64,000 nucleotides of DNA from NCBI GenBank assembly GCA_900317125.1, contig ONFR01000004.1, forward strand, positions 124,001 through 188,000, read 5' to 3'. Position numbers and translations under genes: made by a program. Numbering within the stretch: the stretch's first letter is position 1; every line of letters starts with the position of its first letter. Shown one piece after another: positions 1 through 8,804 of this stretch. The DNA comes from an uncultured Bacteroidales bacterium. GTDB taxonomy: Bacteria > Bacteroidota > Bacteroidia > Bacteroidales > P3. The notes beneath the pieces are model-generated. The model was not told the DNA's origin, did not search any database, and was given only the letters and a program-made list of their open reading frames with translations.

Positions 1-1
1 T

Positions 2-229
2 GAATACAACTTTGCCAGCGCTTGGTTCATCTCCGCCAGCGACCAGTACGTCTACAACGACGGCAACAAGGCCAACTACTACAACATCAGTGTGGGATAC
101 ACCCACGACGCCACCCGTCTGCAGCTCGGCTACGGCAAACAGCGCGAAGGTCTCCTCTGCATTGGCGGCGTATGCCGTCAGGTGCCCGCCAGCAATGGTC
201 TCACATTCAGTCTCACAACAACGTTCTAA
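2..229 (+). CDS. DUF6029-like outer-membrane protein, C-terminal part only
   Basis: Only the last 75 residues lie in the window; the frame runs open from base 2 to TAA at 227-229. The visible part alternates polar and aromatic residues like beta-strands and ends in Phe (LTTTF), as outer-membrane barrels do. It carries a stretch with GYGKQREG followed by CIGGVC and RQVPASNG that I associate from memory with the Bacteroidota DUF6029 family, which often sits just upstream of an Omp28-like gene, as here (51-bp gap). Function is unknown; a surface barrel is inferred. The family assignment rests on recall of a short C-terminal motif. Confidence 0.6.
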   Translation, partial: EYNFASAWFISASDQYVYNDGNKANYYNISVGYTHDATRLQLGYGKQREGLLCIGGVCRQVPASNGLTFSLTTTF

Positions 230-280
230 TACGCAAAAAAACAAAACACTGCGGAACCTCTCCGCACAACATGAATAGCA

Positions 281-1102
281 ATGAAAAGAACAGTCCTTTA
301 CACCTTACTCATAGCGCTCTTGTCGCTGGCCACCTCGTGCGATAAAATAGAGCAAAACGAATACATCATCCCCAGCGGCATCACCGGCGAATGGCTTGTC
401 AGCCTGAAAGACATCCCCACCAAACAGTGTGCCATGGTCGAGAAATATACCGGTGTGCGATGCGTCAACTGCCCCACCGCCGACGAAGTCATCCACGCCG
501 CCCTCGACCAATATGGCGACAAACTGATTGCCGTGGCCGTCCATTCCGGTGCTTTTGGCCGTCCACTGGGCAACGACCCCGACCTCCGCAACGCAAAAGC
601 CAACGAATGGTACGAGAGCCTTATCGGCACCGGCACCGGCCTTCCTGCTGCCATGATCAACCGCGGCGCGCACTTCAATCCCATCGGAGGCATCAACGAC
701 AAAGTGGACGCTATAGTCAACGAGAAACCTGCCGTATCCATGCTGATGGAGAAAGCAAAAGTGAACGACAAAATCACTGCCGATGTGCATATCAGCTTTG
801 AGGAAGATGTCAACCAAGAGCTCACCCTCACCCTCCTGCTCACCGAAGACAGCATCTTCACCACTCAAAGCCGTACCGGCGGCGACATCGAACACTACGC
901 CCAGAACCACGTCCTCCGCGAAATCTACACGGACATCTGGGGCTTACCCATCAATGTTGGCAAAGCCAAGGGCATGAAATACTTCATCACCCTCCCCGTC
1001 TCTATTCCCACAGGGGTTGTTGAAGCCAACAGTCATTTAGTAGCCTTCGTCTCTGAGAAAGGAAGCCGTAGGATTCTCAACGTCGTCCAGTGTGACCTCT
1101 GA
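281..1102 (+). CDS. Omp28-like lipoprotein with thioredoxin-type CxxC
   Basis: 273-residue lipoprotein. The N-terminus has two basic residues, a hydrophobic stretch and a lipobox LATSC, so lipidation at Cys20 is expected. A motif EKYTGVRCVNCP follows near residue 60, giving a CVNC pair in a thioredoxin-like context, as in the Omp28-related family of Bacteroidota. A C-terminal region rich in beta-strand character follows. It probably sits in the outer membrane or periplasm and may exchange disulfides or bind a partner; no enzyme activity is proven for the family. It is closely packed between the DUF6029-like gene and the MATE gene (2-bp gap to the latter), suggesting one transcript. Confidence 0.8.
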   Translation: MKRTVLYTLLIALLSLATSCDKIEQNEYIIPSGITGEWLVSLKDIPTKQCAMVEKYTGVRCVNCPTADEVIHAALDQYGDKLIAVAVHSGAFGRPLGNDPDLRNAKANEWYESLIGTGTGLPAAMINRGAHFNPIGGINDKVDAIVNEKPAVSMLMEKAKVNDKITADVHISFEEDVNQELTLTLLLTEDSIFTTQSRTGGDIEHYAQNHVLREIYTDIWGLPINVGKAKGMKYFITLPVSIPTGVVEANSHLVAFVSEKGSRRILNVVQCDL

Positions 1103-1104
1103 AC

Positions 1105-2451
1105 ATGAACAAGCGCATCCTATCGCTGGCACTGCCCAACATCATCACCAACATCACCGTCCCCTTGCTGGGAATGGTGGATATGGCCATTGTCGGGCGT
1201 CTCAGTGCCAGTCACATAGGAGCCATTGCCATTGGCACTCAGATTTTCAACCTCATCTATTGGAACTTCGGTTTCCTGCGGATGGGTACCAGTGGTTTCA
1301 CCGCACAGGCCTATGGTGCGCACAACTTCGACGAAGCTGTGCGCATCTTTGTTCGTGCCATCGCCATAGCCATCGCCGTTGCCTTCACCCTCATCCTGCT
1401 TCAATGGCCCATCAGCCGCCTGTCGCTGCTCATCTTCAAAGGTGGGCACGAAGTCATCCAGCTGGCACTCACCTATTTCTTTGTCCGAATCTGGGCAGCG
1501 CCTGCCACCCTGGGGCTCTATGCCATCAAGGGGTGGTTTATCGGCATGCAGAACTCACGGCTCCCCATGTGGATAGCCATTTTCCTCAACTGTGTGAACA
1601 TCGTCTGCAGCCTCTTCTTCGTGCTGGTGTTCCACTGGGACATTAAAGGCGTGGCTCTGGGTACAGTGATAGCACAATACAGCGGCTTTGCCATTGGCCT
1701 CTTCTTCCTCGTCCGCGAGATGCGCCGCATCAAACCGCACACCACCATCCAGTTGAAGATAATACCACTGCTCAAAGCGTCCTTGCACTGGTCGCAACTC
1801 AAGCTCTTCTTCAAGGTCAACGGCGACATCTTCCTCCGCACCGTCTGTCTCTCGGCAGTCTTCACCTTCATCACTGCTGCCAGCAGCCATATCAGTGCCG
1901 AGGTGCTTGCCATCGATGCCCTCCTCATGCAGTTCTTCACCCTCTTCAGCTATATCATGGACGGCTTCGCCTATGCCGGCGAATCGCTTGTAGGCCGCTA
2001 CATCGGTGCACGCGACAGCCGTTCCCTGCATCTCTCGGTCAAACTGCTGCTTCGCTGGGGACTGGGGCTCACACTCCTCTTCACGGCACTCTACGCTATA
2101 GGAGGTGAATGGTTCCTCCGCATCTTCAGCGACAAACCCGTCATTATACAGGGCACCCTGCACTACCTCTTCTGGACGCTCATTATCCCCGTGTGCGGAT
2201 TCTCCGCTTTCCTGTTCGACGGCATCTTCGTCGGCGCGACAGCATCGCGCACCATGCGCAACAGCATGTTCGTTGCCTCGGCCACTTTCTTTGCCGTCTA
2301 CTACCTGGGCAAGCACTTCCTCCCCGCACACCTTACCGACCCCTTTGTCTGGAACAACATCCTATGGACTGCCTTCATGGCTTTCCTTGCTTTGCGAGGA
2401 TTACTCCAGGCGCTTTACCTAAATAAATCAGTATACAGTCAAATTAAATAA
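1105..2451 (+). CDS. MATE family efflux transporter
   Basis: 448-residue integral membrane protein with about 12 hydrophobic segments. The opening (ILSLALPNIITNITVPLLG followed by MVDMAIVGRL) is the hallmark first helix pair of MATE exporters of the DinF branch, and the length fits the family. Such proteins export organic cations, drugs or metabolites in exchange for Na+ or H+; the substrate cannot be read from sequence. The start ATG lies two bases after the Omp28-like stop, indicating translational coupling. The M6 protease gene follows after 12 bp. Confidence 0.92.
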   Translation: MNKRILSLALPNIITNITVPLLGMVDMAIVGRLSASHIGAIAIGTQIFNLIYWNFGFLRMGTSGFTAQAYGAHNFDEAVRIFVRAIAIAIAVAFTLILLQWPISRLSLLIFKGGHEVIQLALTYFFVRIWAAPATLGLYAIKGWFIGMQNSRLPMWIAIFLNCVNIVCSLFFVLVFHWDIKGVALGTVIAQYSGFAIGLFFLVREMRRIKPHTTIQLKIIPLLKASLHWSQLKLFFKVNGDIFLRTVCLSAVFTFITAASSHISAEVLAIDALLMQFFTLFSYIMDGFAYAGESLVGRYIGARDSRSLHLSVKLLLRWGLGLTLLFTALYAIGGEWFLRIFSDKPVIIQGTLHYLFWTLIIPVCGFSAFLFDGIFVGATASRTMRNSMFVASATFFAVYYLGKHFLPAHLTDPFVWNNILWTAFMAFLALRGLLQALYLNKSVYSQIK

Positions 2452-2463
2452 ACCAAACACATT

Positions 2464-5310
2464 ATGAATTTCCGTTTTCATCTCGTTCTCCTGGCAGCCT
2501 TGCTTCTCAGTCCCGTCTGCGCACATGCTGTCTACGTCGAGAACATGCCAACCACACAAATCCAGCCCTCAGGCGACACCATCCACATGTTCGTCACTGG
2601 CGACGAATGCTACCACCGCTTCCACGATGCCCAGAACTACACTATCGTCCAAGCCCCAAGCGGCTGGTGGGTCTACGCCCTCGGCGACAGCGAGAAGGGT
2701 GTACGCCCCTCCGCCTATCCTGTCGGCACAGTCGACCCCGCCACCCTGGGAGTAAAACCGGGCATCTCCATCTCTCGTGACGAGTGGCTGCAACGCCGCC
2801 ACGCTTGGGATATTCCCGAACAATACCGCCGTGCCGTCCCCAAAACCAGCGGCCGCAACCACGGCGACTTCTGCAACCTCGTCATCTTCATCCGCTTTGC
2901 CGACGATTCGCCCTACTCCCGTCCCCTCTCCAACATTGACCAGATGTTCAGCGACTCGTCTACGGCCACAGTCTCCTCGGTATACAACTATTTCAAACAC
3001 GCATCCTACAACAAAATCTTCATCCGCACCCACTATGCCCCCACTCCCGACGGCGACAGCATTCGCTCCTACCGCTCGCCCCATCCGCGCGACTACTACA
3101 GGCCCTACACCGAGGCCAACCCCATTGGCTACACCAACTACCGCGAACGCTCCAACCGCGAGTTCGAGCTCTTAGTTAGCGCCGTCAACTACATCAACGA
3201 CTCCGCGCCCGTACCCACAAGCTACAACCTCGACTGCGACAACGACGGCTACATCGACAATGTCAACTTCGTCGTCAAAGGTGCCGCCACCGGATGGAAC
3301 GACCTCCTCTGGCCCCACAAATGGAGTCTCTACGGCCGCGATGTCTACATCAACGGCAAACAAGTCAGCACCTTCAACTTCGCCCTCGAGGGTTCAGGTG
3401 CCGACTACTTCGGCACCAGCACCTTCTGCCACGAGATGTTCCACTCGCTCGGCGCCCCCGACCTCTACCGCTACAACCGCGACGACGAAATCTCTCCTGT
3501 CGGACAATGGGACCTCATGGCCACTAACTCCAAGCCCCCACAGCACATGAGCGCCTACCTCAAATATAAGTACGGCAACTGGCTGGACAGCATCCCGCTG
3601 ATTACCAAACCCGGCAAATACACCATCAACTCGTTGGCCGACAGCATCCCCGACACCGTTGCCCTCCGCTTCCCCAGTGCCGACCCCGACCAATTCTATG
3701 TGGTGGAATACCGCGACAACACCGAAACCTTCGAGCGCCAACTGCCCGGCCGCGGTCTGATAATCTACCGTGTCGACACCCGTTTCGACGGCAACGCCGG
3801 TTTCGACGGTGAAGAGTACTTCGACGAAGTGTGGGTATTCCGTCCCGGCTCCAATAGCAACGACGTGAACGGCCAGCTGAACGAAGCCTACTTCTCCCGC
3901 CTGAAGAAACGCACCCAGTTCACCCCGAACACCGATATCTATCCGTACCTCTCCGACGGCACCCCCGACGTCAGTTTTGCCATCACCAACGTCTCGGTAC
4001 CCGGCCGGACCATCAGCTTCAACTACACCAACCACCCCAACCCCTCGCACATCACCATCCAGCGCGTCACTACCTCCACTGCCTCGCTGAAATGGATGGG
4101 CAACTTCGACAGCTACACCCTCGCCTACCGCAAGCAAGGCAGCGACCTGCCTTTCACCACCTTGTCCACATCCATGCCCTTCTCCACCATCGCCAACCTC
4201 GCATCCAACACCGTCTACGAACTTAAAATCCGCGGCCACTACAACCTTCAGGACGGCATCTACACCGACAGCAGCGACTGGGTGACCACCTCGTTCAACA
4301 CCGAGGTATGCAACAACGTGACCAACATCGACATTTTAAGCAACACCACCTACGACCGCAATGGATTGCCCTTCGCCGTCAACCAATCCTACAACTTCTC
4401 CGAACAGCTCTTCCTTGCCGGTGAAATGGAAGGCCCGCTCACCATCCACGCCTTCAGCATCAACTACAACTACACCCAGGGCATCCACAAAGACAGCTGC
4501 ACTGTATACATGGGACACACCACCCTCGACAAATTCAACTACGAACACAGCTACATCCCCATCGAGGAAATGACACCCGTATACCAAGGCACACTCGACT
4601 TCGTCCACGGGCCAAACAAAATCTACTTCAACACCCCGTTCCAATACAACGGCACCGACAACCTCGTCCTGGCCATCCACGACAACTCCGGCGTCACCAC
4701 CTATGCTGGCGACCGTTTCCTGTGCCACACCACCAACGACAACCGCTCCTGCGTCTACTACAGCACCAGCCACGACGCCTACCCCTACACCGACTCTACC
4801 GGCGGCTCGTACACCCTCCACAATTTCCGCAACGACATCCAGTTCATCGGGTGTCCCGACAACGGAGGCCAATACTATGCCTGCATCATCTCCGACAACC
4901 ACGAGATGGGACGCGTCACCGGCGAAGGCCTCTACAACCCCAACGAAACGGTCGTCATCAACGCCTATCCTAAGCACAACTACCGCTTCCACTCGTGGCA
5001 CGACGGCAACACCGACAACCCACGCACTATCGTCATCACACAGGACACCGTGCTCGTTGCCCACTTCACTTCTCCCCTCGGCATCCAACCCACCGACACC
5101 GACGGCGGCTACGTCATCGCCACCCGCCAGAACAACATCACCATCCAAGGAGCCGAAGGCCAGCCCGTCGCCATCTACGACCTCCTGGGCCGCACCGTCG
5201 CCCACAGCGGCAGCAGCCACACCGACCCCCTCTCGTTCACCCTACCCCGCTCCGGAATCTATATCGTCCGCATCGGGAACGAGAAACCCGTCAAACTCAT
5301 CCTGCCCTGA
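2464..5310 (+). CDS. secreted M6-family metalloprotease with type IX sorting domain
   Basis: 948 residues. A signal peptide covers about residues 1-22 (ends CAHA). The catalytic zinc site reads HEMFHSLGAPD at residues 323-333, the HExxHxxGxxD form of peptidase family M6 (immune inhibitor A type), and is followed by GQWDLM, also typical of M6. A fibronectin-III-like domain lies near residues 524-615, then a strand-rich region, a short Cys-containing stretch, and a C-terminal segment of about 70 residues with YDLLGRTV and GIYIVRI, the pattern of type A type IX sorting domains. The protein is therefore expected to cross the outer membrane and be anchored or released. Substrate unknown. Last gene of the run; a strong terminator follows at 5342. 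Confidence 0.9.
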   Translation: MNFRFHLVLLAALLLSPVCAHAVYVENMPTTQIQPSGDTIHMFVTGDECYHRFHDAQNYTIVQAPSGWWVYALGDSEKGVRPSAYPVGTVDPATLGVKPGISISRDEWLQRRHAWDIPEQYRRAVPKTSGRNHGDFCNLVIFIRFADDSPYSRPLSNIDQMFSDSSTATVSSVYNYFKHASYNKIFIRTHYAPTPDGDSIRSYRSPHPRDYYRPYTEANPIGYTNYRERSNREFELLVSAVNYINDSAPVPTSYNLDCDNDGYIDNVNFVVKGAATGWNDLLWPHKWSLYGRDVYINGKQVSTFNFALEGSGADYFGTSTFCHEMFHSLGAPDLYRYNRDDEISPVGQWDLMATNSKPPQHMSAYLKYKYGNWLDSIPLITKPGKYTINSLADSIPDTVALRFPSADPDQFYVVEYRDNTETFERQLPGRGLIIYRVDTRFDGNAGFDGEEYFDEVWVFRPGSNSNDVNGQLNEAYFSRLKKRTQFTPNTDIYPYLSDGTPDVSFAITNVSVPGRTISFNYTNHPNPSHITIQRVTTSTASLKWMGNFDSYTLAYRKQGSDLPFTTLSTSMPFSTIANLASNTVYELKIRGHYNLQDGIYTDSSDWVTTSFNTEVCNNVTNIDILSNTTYDRNGLPFAVNQSYNFSEQLFLAGEMEGPLTIHAFSINYNYTQGIHKDSCTVYMGHTTLDKFNYEHSYIPIEEMTPVYQGTLDFVHGPNKIYFNTPFQYNGTDNLVLAIHDNSGVTTYAGDRFLCHTTNDNRSCVYYSTSHDAYPYTDSTGGSYTLHNFRNDIQFIGCPDNGGQYYACIISDNHEMGRVTGEGLYNPNETVVINAYPKHNYRFHSWHDGNTDNPRTIVITQDTVLVAHFTSPLGIQPTDTDGGYVIATRQNNITIQGAEGQPVAIYDLLGRTVAHSGSSHTDPLSFTLPRSGIYIVRIGNEKPVKLILP

Positions 5311-5341
5311 CGCGCTGCCGCCTGCATCACGACAATCCACC

Positions 5342-5377
5342 AAAAGAGACGCCGGACTCCCAATCGGCGTCTCTTTT
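5342..5377 (+). terminator. rho-independent terminator after the M6 protease gene
   Basis: Perfect 13-bp stem (5342-5354 with 5365-5377), 10-nt loop, right arm ending in a T tract. It ends the transcript begun before base 1. Confidence 0.9.
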
Positions 5378-5504
5378 CTTTCCTCCAACCCCCACTAACG
5401 CCCTTCAATACAGCATCCTTACTGAATCCATCCTGCATCGTTACCCTACCCAATTAAGGGGAACGAACGGATAACAATGCTATAACGATACTGGATTGAA
5501 CGAA

Positions 5505-5680
5505 GTCACTTGAATGCGTTATCTCAATAAAGTATATTATTTCTCCTCGTATCACGCGTATCACAAGTATAGCTATCTTTACGTGTAATACGCGAGATAC
5601 GTGGAGATTGTAATTCGACTAACACGATAACACATTAACACGATAACACATTCTCATCACTTTTCGCTATTCACTATTCA
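5505..5680. repeat. palindromic intergenic composite repeat, copy 1
   Basis: Bases 5540-5609 form an imperfect palindrome: outer arms TTCTCCTCGTATC and GATACGTGGAGAT, inner arms CGCGTATCACA and TGTAATACGCG. On the right follow short words around AACACATTAACACGATAAC. The same arrangement recurs at 13885-14090. Bases 5466-5500 also resemble the middle of the MITE-like element at 18571 (GATAACAATGCTATAACG), so this is a mosaic of repeat fragments. No gene is seen from 5378 to 5766. Confidence 0.75.
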
Positions 5681-5699
5681 ATAATTTAAAAAAAAAGTG

Positions 5700-5707
5700 T
5701 ATATTTG
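5700..5707 (+). promoter_or_regulatory. -7 box of the gcvT promoter
   Basis: TATATTTG matches the Bacteroidota TAnnTTTG element, 59 bp before the gcvT start. A clear -33 TTTG is not seen, so this is a moderate call. Confidence 0.5.
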
Positions 5708-5766
5708 TAAATTCAACGGAAGAACAAAATAGAATACAAGTAATAATAAATCAAATAGTTAATATA

Positions 5767-6873
5767 ATGAAAACAACTCCGTACACAGACCTCCACATTT
5801 CGCTGGGAGCCAAGATGGCCGAATTTGCCGGCTACAACATGCCTATTCAGTACACCGGATTGGTTGAAGAACACAACAACGTCCGCAACAACGTAGGCGT
5901 GTTCGACGTGAGCCACATGGGCGAGTTCCGCGCCAAAGGCCCCATCGCCAAACATTTCATGCAGTATGTCACCACCAACAACGTCGAAGACCTCTTCGAC
6001 GGCAAGGTGCAGTACACCTGCCTCCCCAACGGTCAGGGCGGCGTAGTCGACGACATGCTCGTCTACCGCGTCCATGACGACGAGTACTTCATGGTTCCCA
6101 ATGCCGCCAACATCGACAAGGACTGGGCTTGGATGAGCCAGATTGCCGACAAGATGGGCATGGAACTCGGCAAAGACTTCGTCAACGAGAGCGAGCAGTG
6201 GGCCCAGCTCGCCGTGCAGGGACCCAACGCCCTCAAGGCCATGCAGAAGCTGACCGACGAGAACATTGTCGACATGGAATACTACACCTTCAAGATCCTC
6301 ACCTTTGCAGGCATCCCCGACATCATCCTCTCCACCACCGGCTACACCGGCGCAGGCGGATGCGAAATCTACATCCCCAAGGAGAAAGCCATCGATGTGT
6401 GGAACGCCGTCTTCGAGGCCGGTAAGGAATACGGCATCATGCCCGCTGGCCTCGGCTGTCGCGACACCCTCCGTCTGGAGAAAGGCTTCGCCCTCTACGG
6501 CCATGAGATGGACGACACCGTCAGCCCCCTCGAGGCTCCGCTGGCCTTCATCGTCAAGCTCAAAGCCGAGAACAACAACTTCATCAACAAGGAGCTCCTT
6601 ATCGCCCAGAAAGCCGCTGGCTTCAAACGTAAAGTGGCCGGCTTCGAAATGGTCGACCGCGGTATCGCCCGTAACGGCTACGAAGTCTGCAACGCCGAAG
6701 GCAAGAAGATAGGCGAGGTGCGCAGTGGCTCTCCCAGCCCCAGCACCGGCAAGAACATCGGCACCGCCCTCATCGAGGCCGCCTATGCCAAGACCGGCAC
6801 CGAGATCTACATCAAAGTCCGCGACAAACTCCTCAAAGCCGTCACCGTCAAGATGCCCTTCTACGAGGGTTAA
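5767..6873 (+). CDS. gcvT: aminomethyltransferase (glycine cleavage T protein)
   Basis: 368 residues, full length for GcvT. The protein opens TPYTDLHISLGAKMAEFAGY and contains the early GVFDVSHMGE motif, the TGYTGAGGCEIYI motif and LGCRDTLRLEKGFALYGHE, all family signatures around the folate-binding core. It releases ammonia from the aminomethyl group on the lipoylated H protein and gives 5,10-methylene-tetrahydrofolate. The P, H and L genes are not in this window, so gcvT is a single-gene unit here, with its own promoter-like box upstream and a terminator 20 bp downstream. Cytosolic. Confidence 0.97.
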   Translation: MKTTPYTDLHISLGAKMAEFAGYNMPIQYTGLVEEHNNVRNNVGVFDVSHMGEFRAKGPIAKHFMQYVTTNNVEDLFDGKVQYTCLPNGQGGVVDDMLVYRVHDDEYFMVPNAANIDKDWAWMSQIADKMGMELGKDFVNESEQWAQLAVQGPNALKAMQKLTDENIVDMEYYTFKILTFAGIPDIILSTTGYTGAGGCEIYIPKEKAIDVWNAVFEAGKEYGIMPAGLGCRDTLRLEKGFALYGHEMDDTVSPLEAPLAFIVKLKAENNNFINKELLIAQKAAGFKRKVAGFEMVDRGIARNGYEVCNAEGKKIGEVRSGSPSPSTGKNIGTALIEAAYAKTGTEIYIKVRDKLLKAVTVKMPFYEG

Positions 6874-6893
6874 TCTTTAAAGATTTGATAATA

Positions 6894-6923
6894 AAAAGAG
6901 GCTTGCACATGCAAGCCTCTTTT
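6894..6923 (+). terminator. rho-independent terminator after gcvT
   Basis: 13-bp stem 6894-6906 with 6911-6923, 4-nt loop, A tract on the left and T tract on the right. Confidence 0.93.
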
Positions 6924-6944
6924 ATTTTCGTTCTGTTTCGCGTT

Positions 6945-7140
6945 GCAAAACCTTATTTCCATTTCAAAACACCCCGTTGTAACCCTGCAAAACCATGTTT
7001 TCAATCCGAAAAGCCCTTTCGCACCCTGCGAAACCTTGTTTCAATTTCAAAACACCCTTTTGCGCCCCCGCAAAACCTTGTTTCAATTTCAAAACCCATT
7101 TTCGCAAACCGCGACATCTGTTTTCAAAACCGTTTTGGGG
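6945..7140. repeat. 41-42-bp tandem repeat array, about 4.6 units
   Basis: Units begin at 6945, 6987, 7028, 7070 and 7111, each opening GCAAAACC or GCGAAACC and holding TTTCAATTTCAAAAC plus a short C-rich tail. Units differ by scattered substitutions. There are no unique spacers, so it is not CRISPR. The period is about 14 codons and two frames are partly open across it, but there is no ribosome-binding site or continuation that would support a gene. Confidence 0.85.
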
Positions 7141-7156
7141 TATTGCTGCATTTTTT

Positions 7157-8204
7157 TTAGTAGCATTGGAAAACGCACATCACCTCGCTGCTGAAATCAA
7201 GGCGGCGCAGATTGCCGGAGTTGATGAAAAGGCGCACTGACCCGCAGTCGCCCCAGATGGTGTCATATTGGTAATCGTCAATTGTATCGTCTGTAGCATC
7301 AATTGTTGGAATTTGCAACAATAAAGTATCAAATTGACTTCCTACCTCATCATATTGTTCGAAGGCAGGATAACCGAGCATTTGGAAATTCTCTTCTGAG
7401 ACAGCCTGGAACATTGTGTTGTCGCCCAGTGCAAGTTCGTCAGTTGTCTGTTCCCTTTTCTCTTCGGGAAGTATCTTCTTCACGTAGTCTGCCACATAAG
7501 AGGTCCCCATTTCCTCGCCGTACAGGTTGCGGACAGCTTGGACGGCAGCATCCTCAAAATCGAAATCCGACTGATTAATGCAGGATTCACTTTGCCGAAC
7601 GCACAACGCAAACTCGTCCATCACTGGGCTTCCTTCGATTGTTGTCAATATCCACACCATAGCCCTCGGCTATTATGTTTTCGTCTGCGGATATGAAATA
7701 TTGCAGAATACCCTCCTGTGGCAATGGGTCAAGGTGTGGCACATCGCCAAAATTCACTTGTATCACCATTGCCATAGGCTTCCCATTAGCATCGGTGGGA
7801 TATGGTTGGGTATTATCCCAGTAAGGCATACCGCCAAGTTTGCTTTCAAAGACGGATGGCTTTCTGTTGTGATCAATGGCAAACCGCAAGCATTGCTTTG
7901 GAGGGTGCAAGCGATTGATCTCTTCTATGATAGCGGCCGTTTTCTTCTGCATAGCATCAATTATAGATGGTTCGGGAATATACTCAGGCAATCCTCGTGC
8001 TGCTAAACTTTCCTCAAGGTGTTTAGTCGCTTTGCGCAACTTGTATTGTCCTATTAGAAGTGTTCCCTTTGAAATGACAAAAAGGATGGCAAGAAAGATA
8101 AATGCCTTCCAATGGCCAGTGCTGATTCCGCGAGCTAAAGCAATTACAAGCAAGATCGCCCACAGAATATTACGTATCAATGATGTTTTCTTTTCTGTTT
8201 CCAT
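7157..8204 (-). pseudogene. YwqG-family (DUF1963) protein, frame-broken
   Basis: Two overlapping minus frames together make one YwqG/DUF1963 protein. The 5' part (from ATG at 8204) has a membrane segment near residues 10-45, then FESKLGGMPYW, YPTDANGKPM and MVIQVNFGDVPHLDPLP, and ILQYFISADENI. The 3' part has MLGYPAF, LLLQIP and IWGDCGSVRLFI, the usual second half of the domain. The switch lies at about 7625-7660, where the first frame runs to a stop at 7587 while the second continues to 7157. A one-base indel there explains it: either a real pseudogene or a sequence error. The N-terminal membrane extension is unusual for YwqG. A TTG at 8216 is a less likely start. Confidence 0.75.
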
Positions 8205-8216
8205 TTTTTTTGACAA

Positions 8217-8450
8217 TTATATATTTTCTACCAAACCCGCCCCGCAGTAAATTTTGCGGCAGGTGCAGGCAAATGAATTAAAAACAAAAAGGAAAGACTC
8301 CCGACGATTACCTGTGCAATTCGCGGAGAGGGTAACTATCAGTGAGTTATGAGCATTGTTCAGCATCGTGACCTTGAACATCTGTTTTTTTAATTCTTCT
8401 TTCTTTTGTGCATCTTTCTTTTCAAGATACTCTTGTACGAATTTGTTCAT
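8217..8450 (-). CDS. small hypothetical protein, possibly a truncated gene
   Basis: 77 codons. The first ~30 residues (MNKFVQEYLEKKDAQKKEEL) are a charged helix that resembles the start of small Bacteroidota proteins. The rest looks compositionally poor (Cys-rich, no continuation) and may be out-of-frame read-through of a truncated gene. The start lies 28 bp after the end of the minus-strand reading frame at 8478-8618. No function can be given. Confidence 0.3.
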   Translation of the reverse strand: MNKFVQEYLEKKDAQKKEELKKQMFKVTMLNNAHNSLIVTLSANCTGNRRESFLFVFNSFACTCRKIYCGAGLVENI

Positions 8451-8477
8451 AACAACCTGCCGTTTACTGTCGGCTCA

Positions 8478-8618
8478 TCAGTTCTGCCACTCTTCCGCAC
8501 CCCGTTGAGCATTATACAATAAAGAAGCGTGGTGCTGTACACTCTTCTTCGGATAGAGGTTGTAGGAAAGACCTTGTAAAGAGAAGATGTGGTCAGCCCA
8601 CGCTAAATGCGTGAACCG
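8478..8618 (-). other. possible remnant coding frame on the minus strand
   Basis: A minus frame reads ...THLAWADHIFSLQGLSYNLY, PKKSVQHHASLLYNAQRG, AEEWQN and stop at 8478. It is preceded in the same frame, across one TGA at 8619-8621, by ~40 more open codons (SRHGKINLAEWEKLRF, RYARSADRNAGTFYSKAES). The residue mix looks protein-like, but no start, family or ribosome-binding site is evident. It may be a decayed gene. It overlaps the helix set at 8526-8604, so the two readings compete. Confidence 0.25.
8526..8604. ncRNA. possible structured RNA or nested stem-loop
   Basis: Three nested helices: AGCGTGG plus GCTG (8526-8537, one bulge) with CAGCCCACGCT (8594-8604); TCTTCT (8543-8548) with AGAAGA (8582-8587); GAGGT (8556-8560) with ACCTT (8571-8575, one G-U). 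The strand is undecided. Apart from this and the possible remnant frame, 8451-8770 holds nothing recognisable. Confidence 0.3.
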
Positions 8619-8770
8619 TCACACCGATTCTGCTTTACTATAGAAGGTTCCTGCATTTCTATCCGCAGAACGAGCATAACGCTTCGTGATTACACCATTG
8701 AAATCGGGTGCAAAAAAACGAAGTTTTTCCCATTCAGCCAAATTTATTTTCCCATGTCGCGAAAAGTTCG

Positions 8771-8778
8771 TATTTTTG
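8771..8778 (+). promoter_or_regulatory. -7 box before the DUF5674 gene
   Basis: TATTTTTG, 26 bp before the start at 8805. The surrounding 39 bp (8752-8790) match the region before higB (10909-10947) at 34 positions. Confidence 0.7.
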
Positions 8779-8804
8779 CAATCAAATAATTAACTATATT
8801 TGAT

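Noticed and set aside
6945..7140. CRISPR array
   Set aside because: The 41-42-bp units are contiguous and similar throughout; there are no unique spacers and no cas genes.
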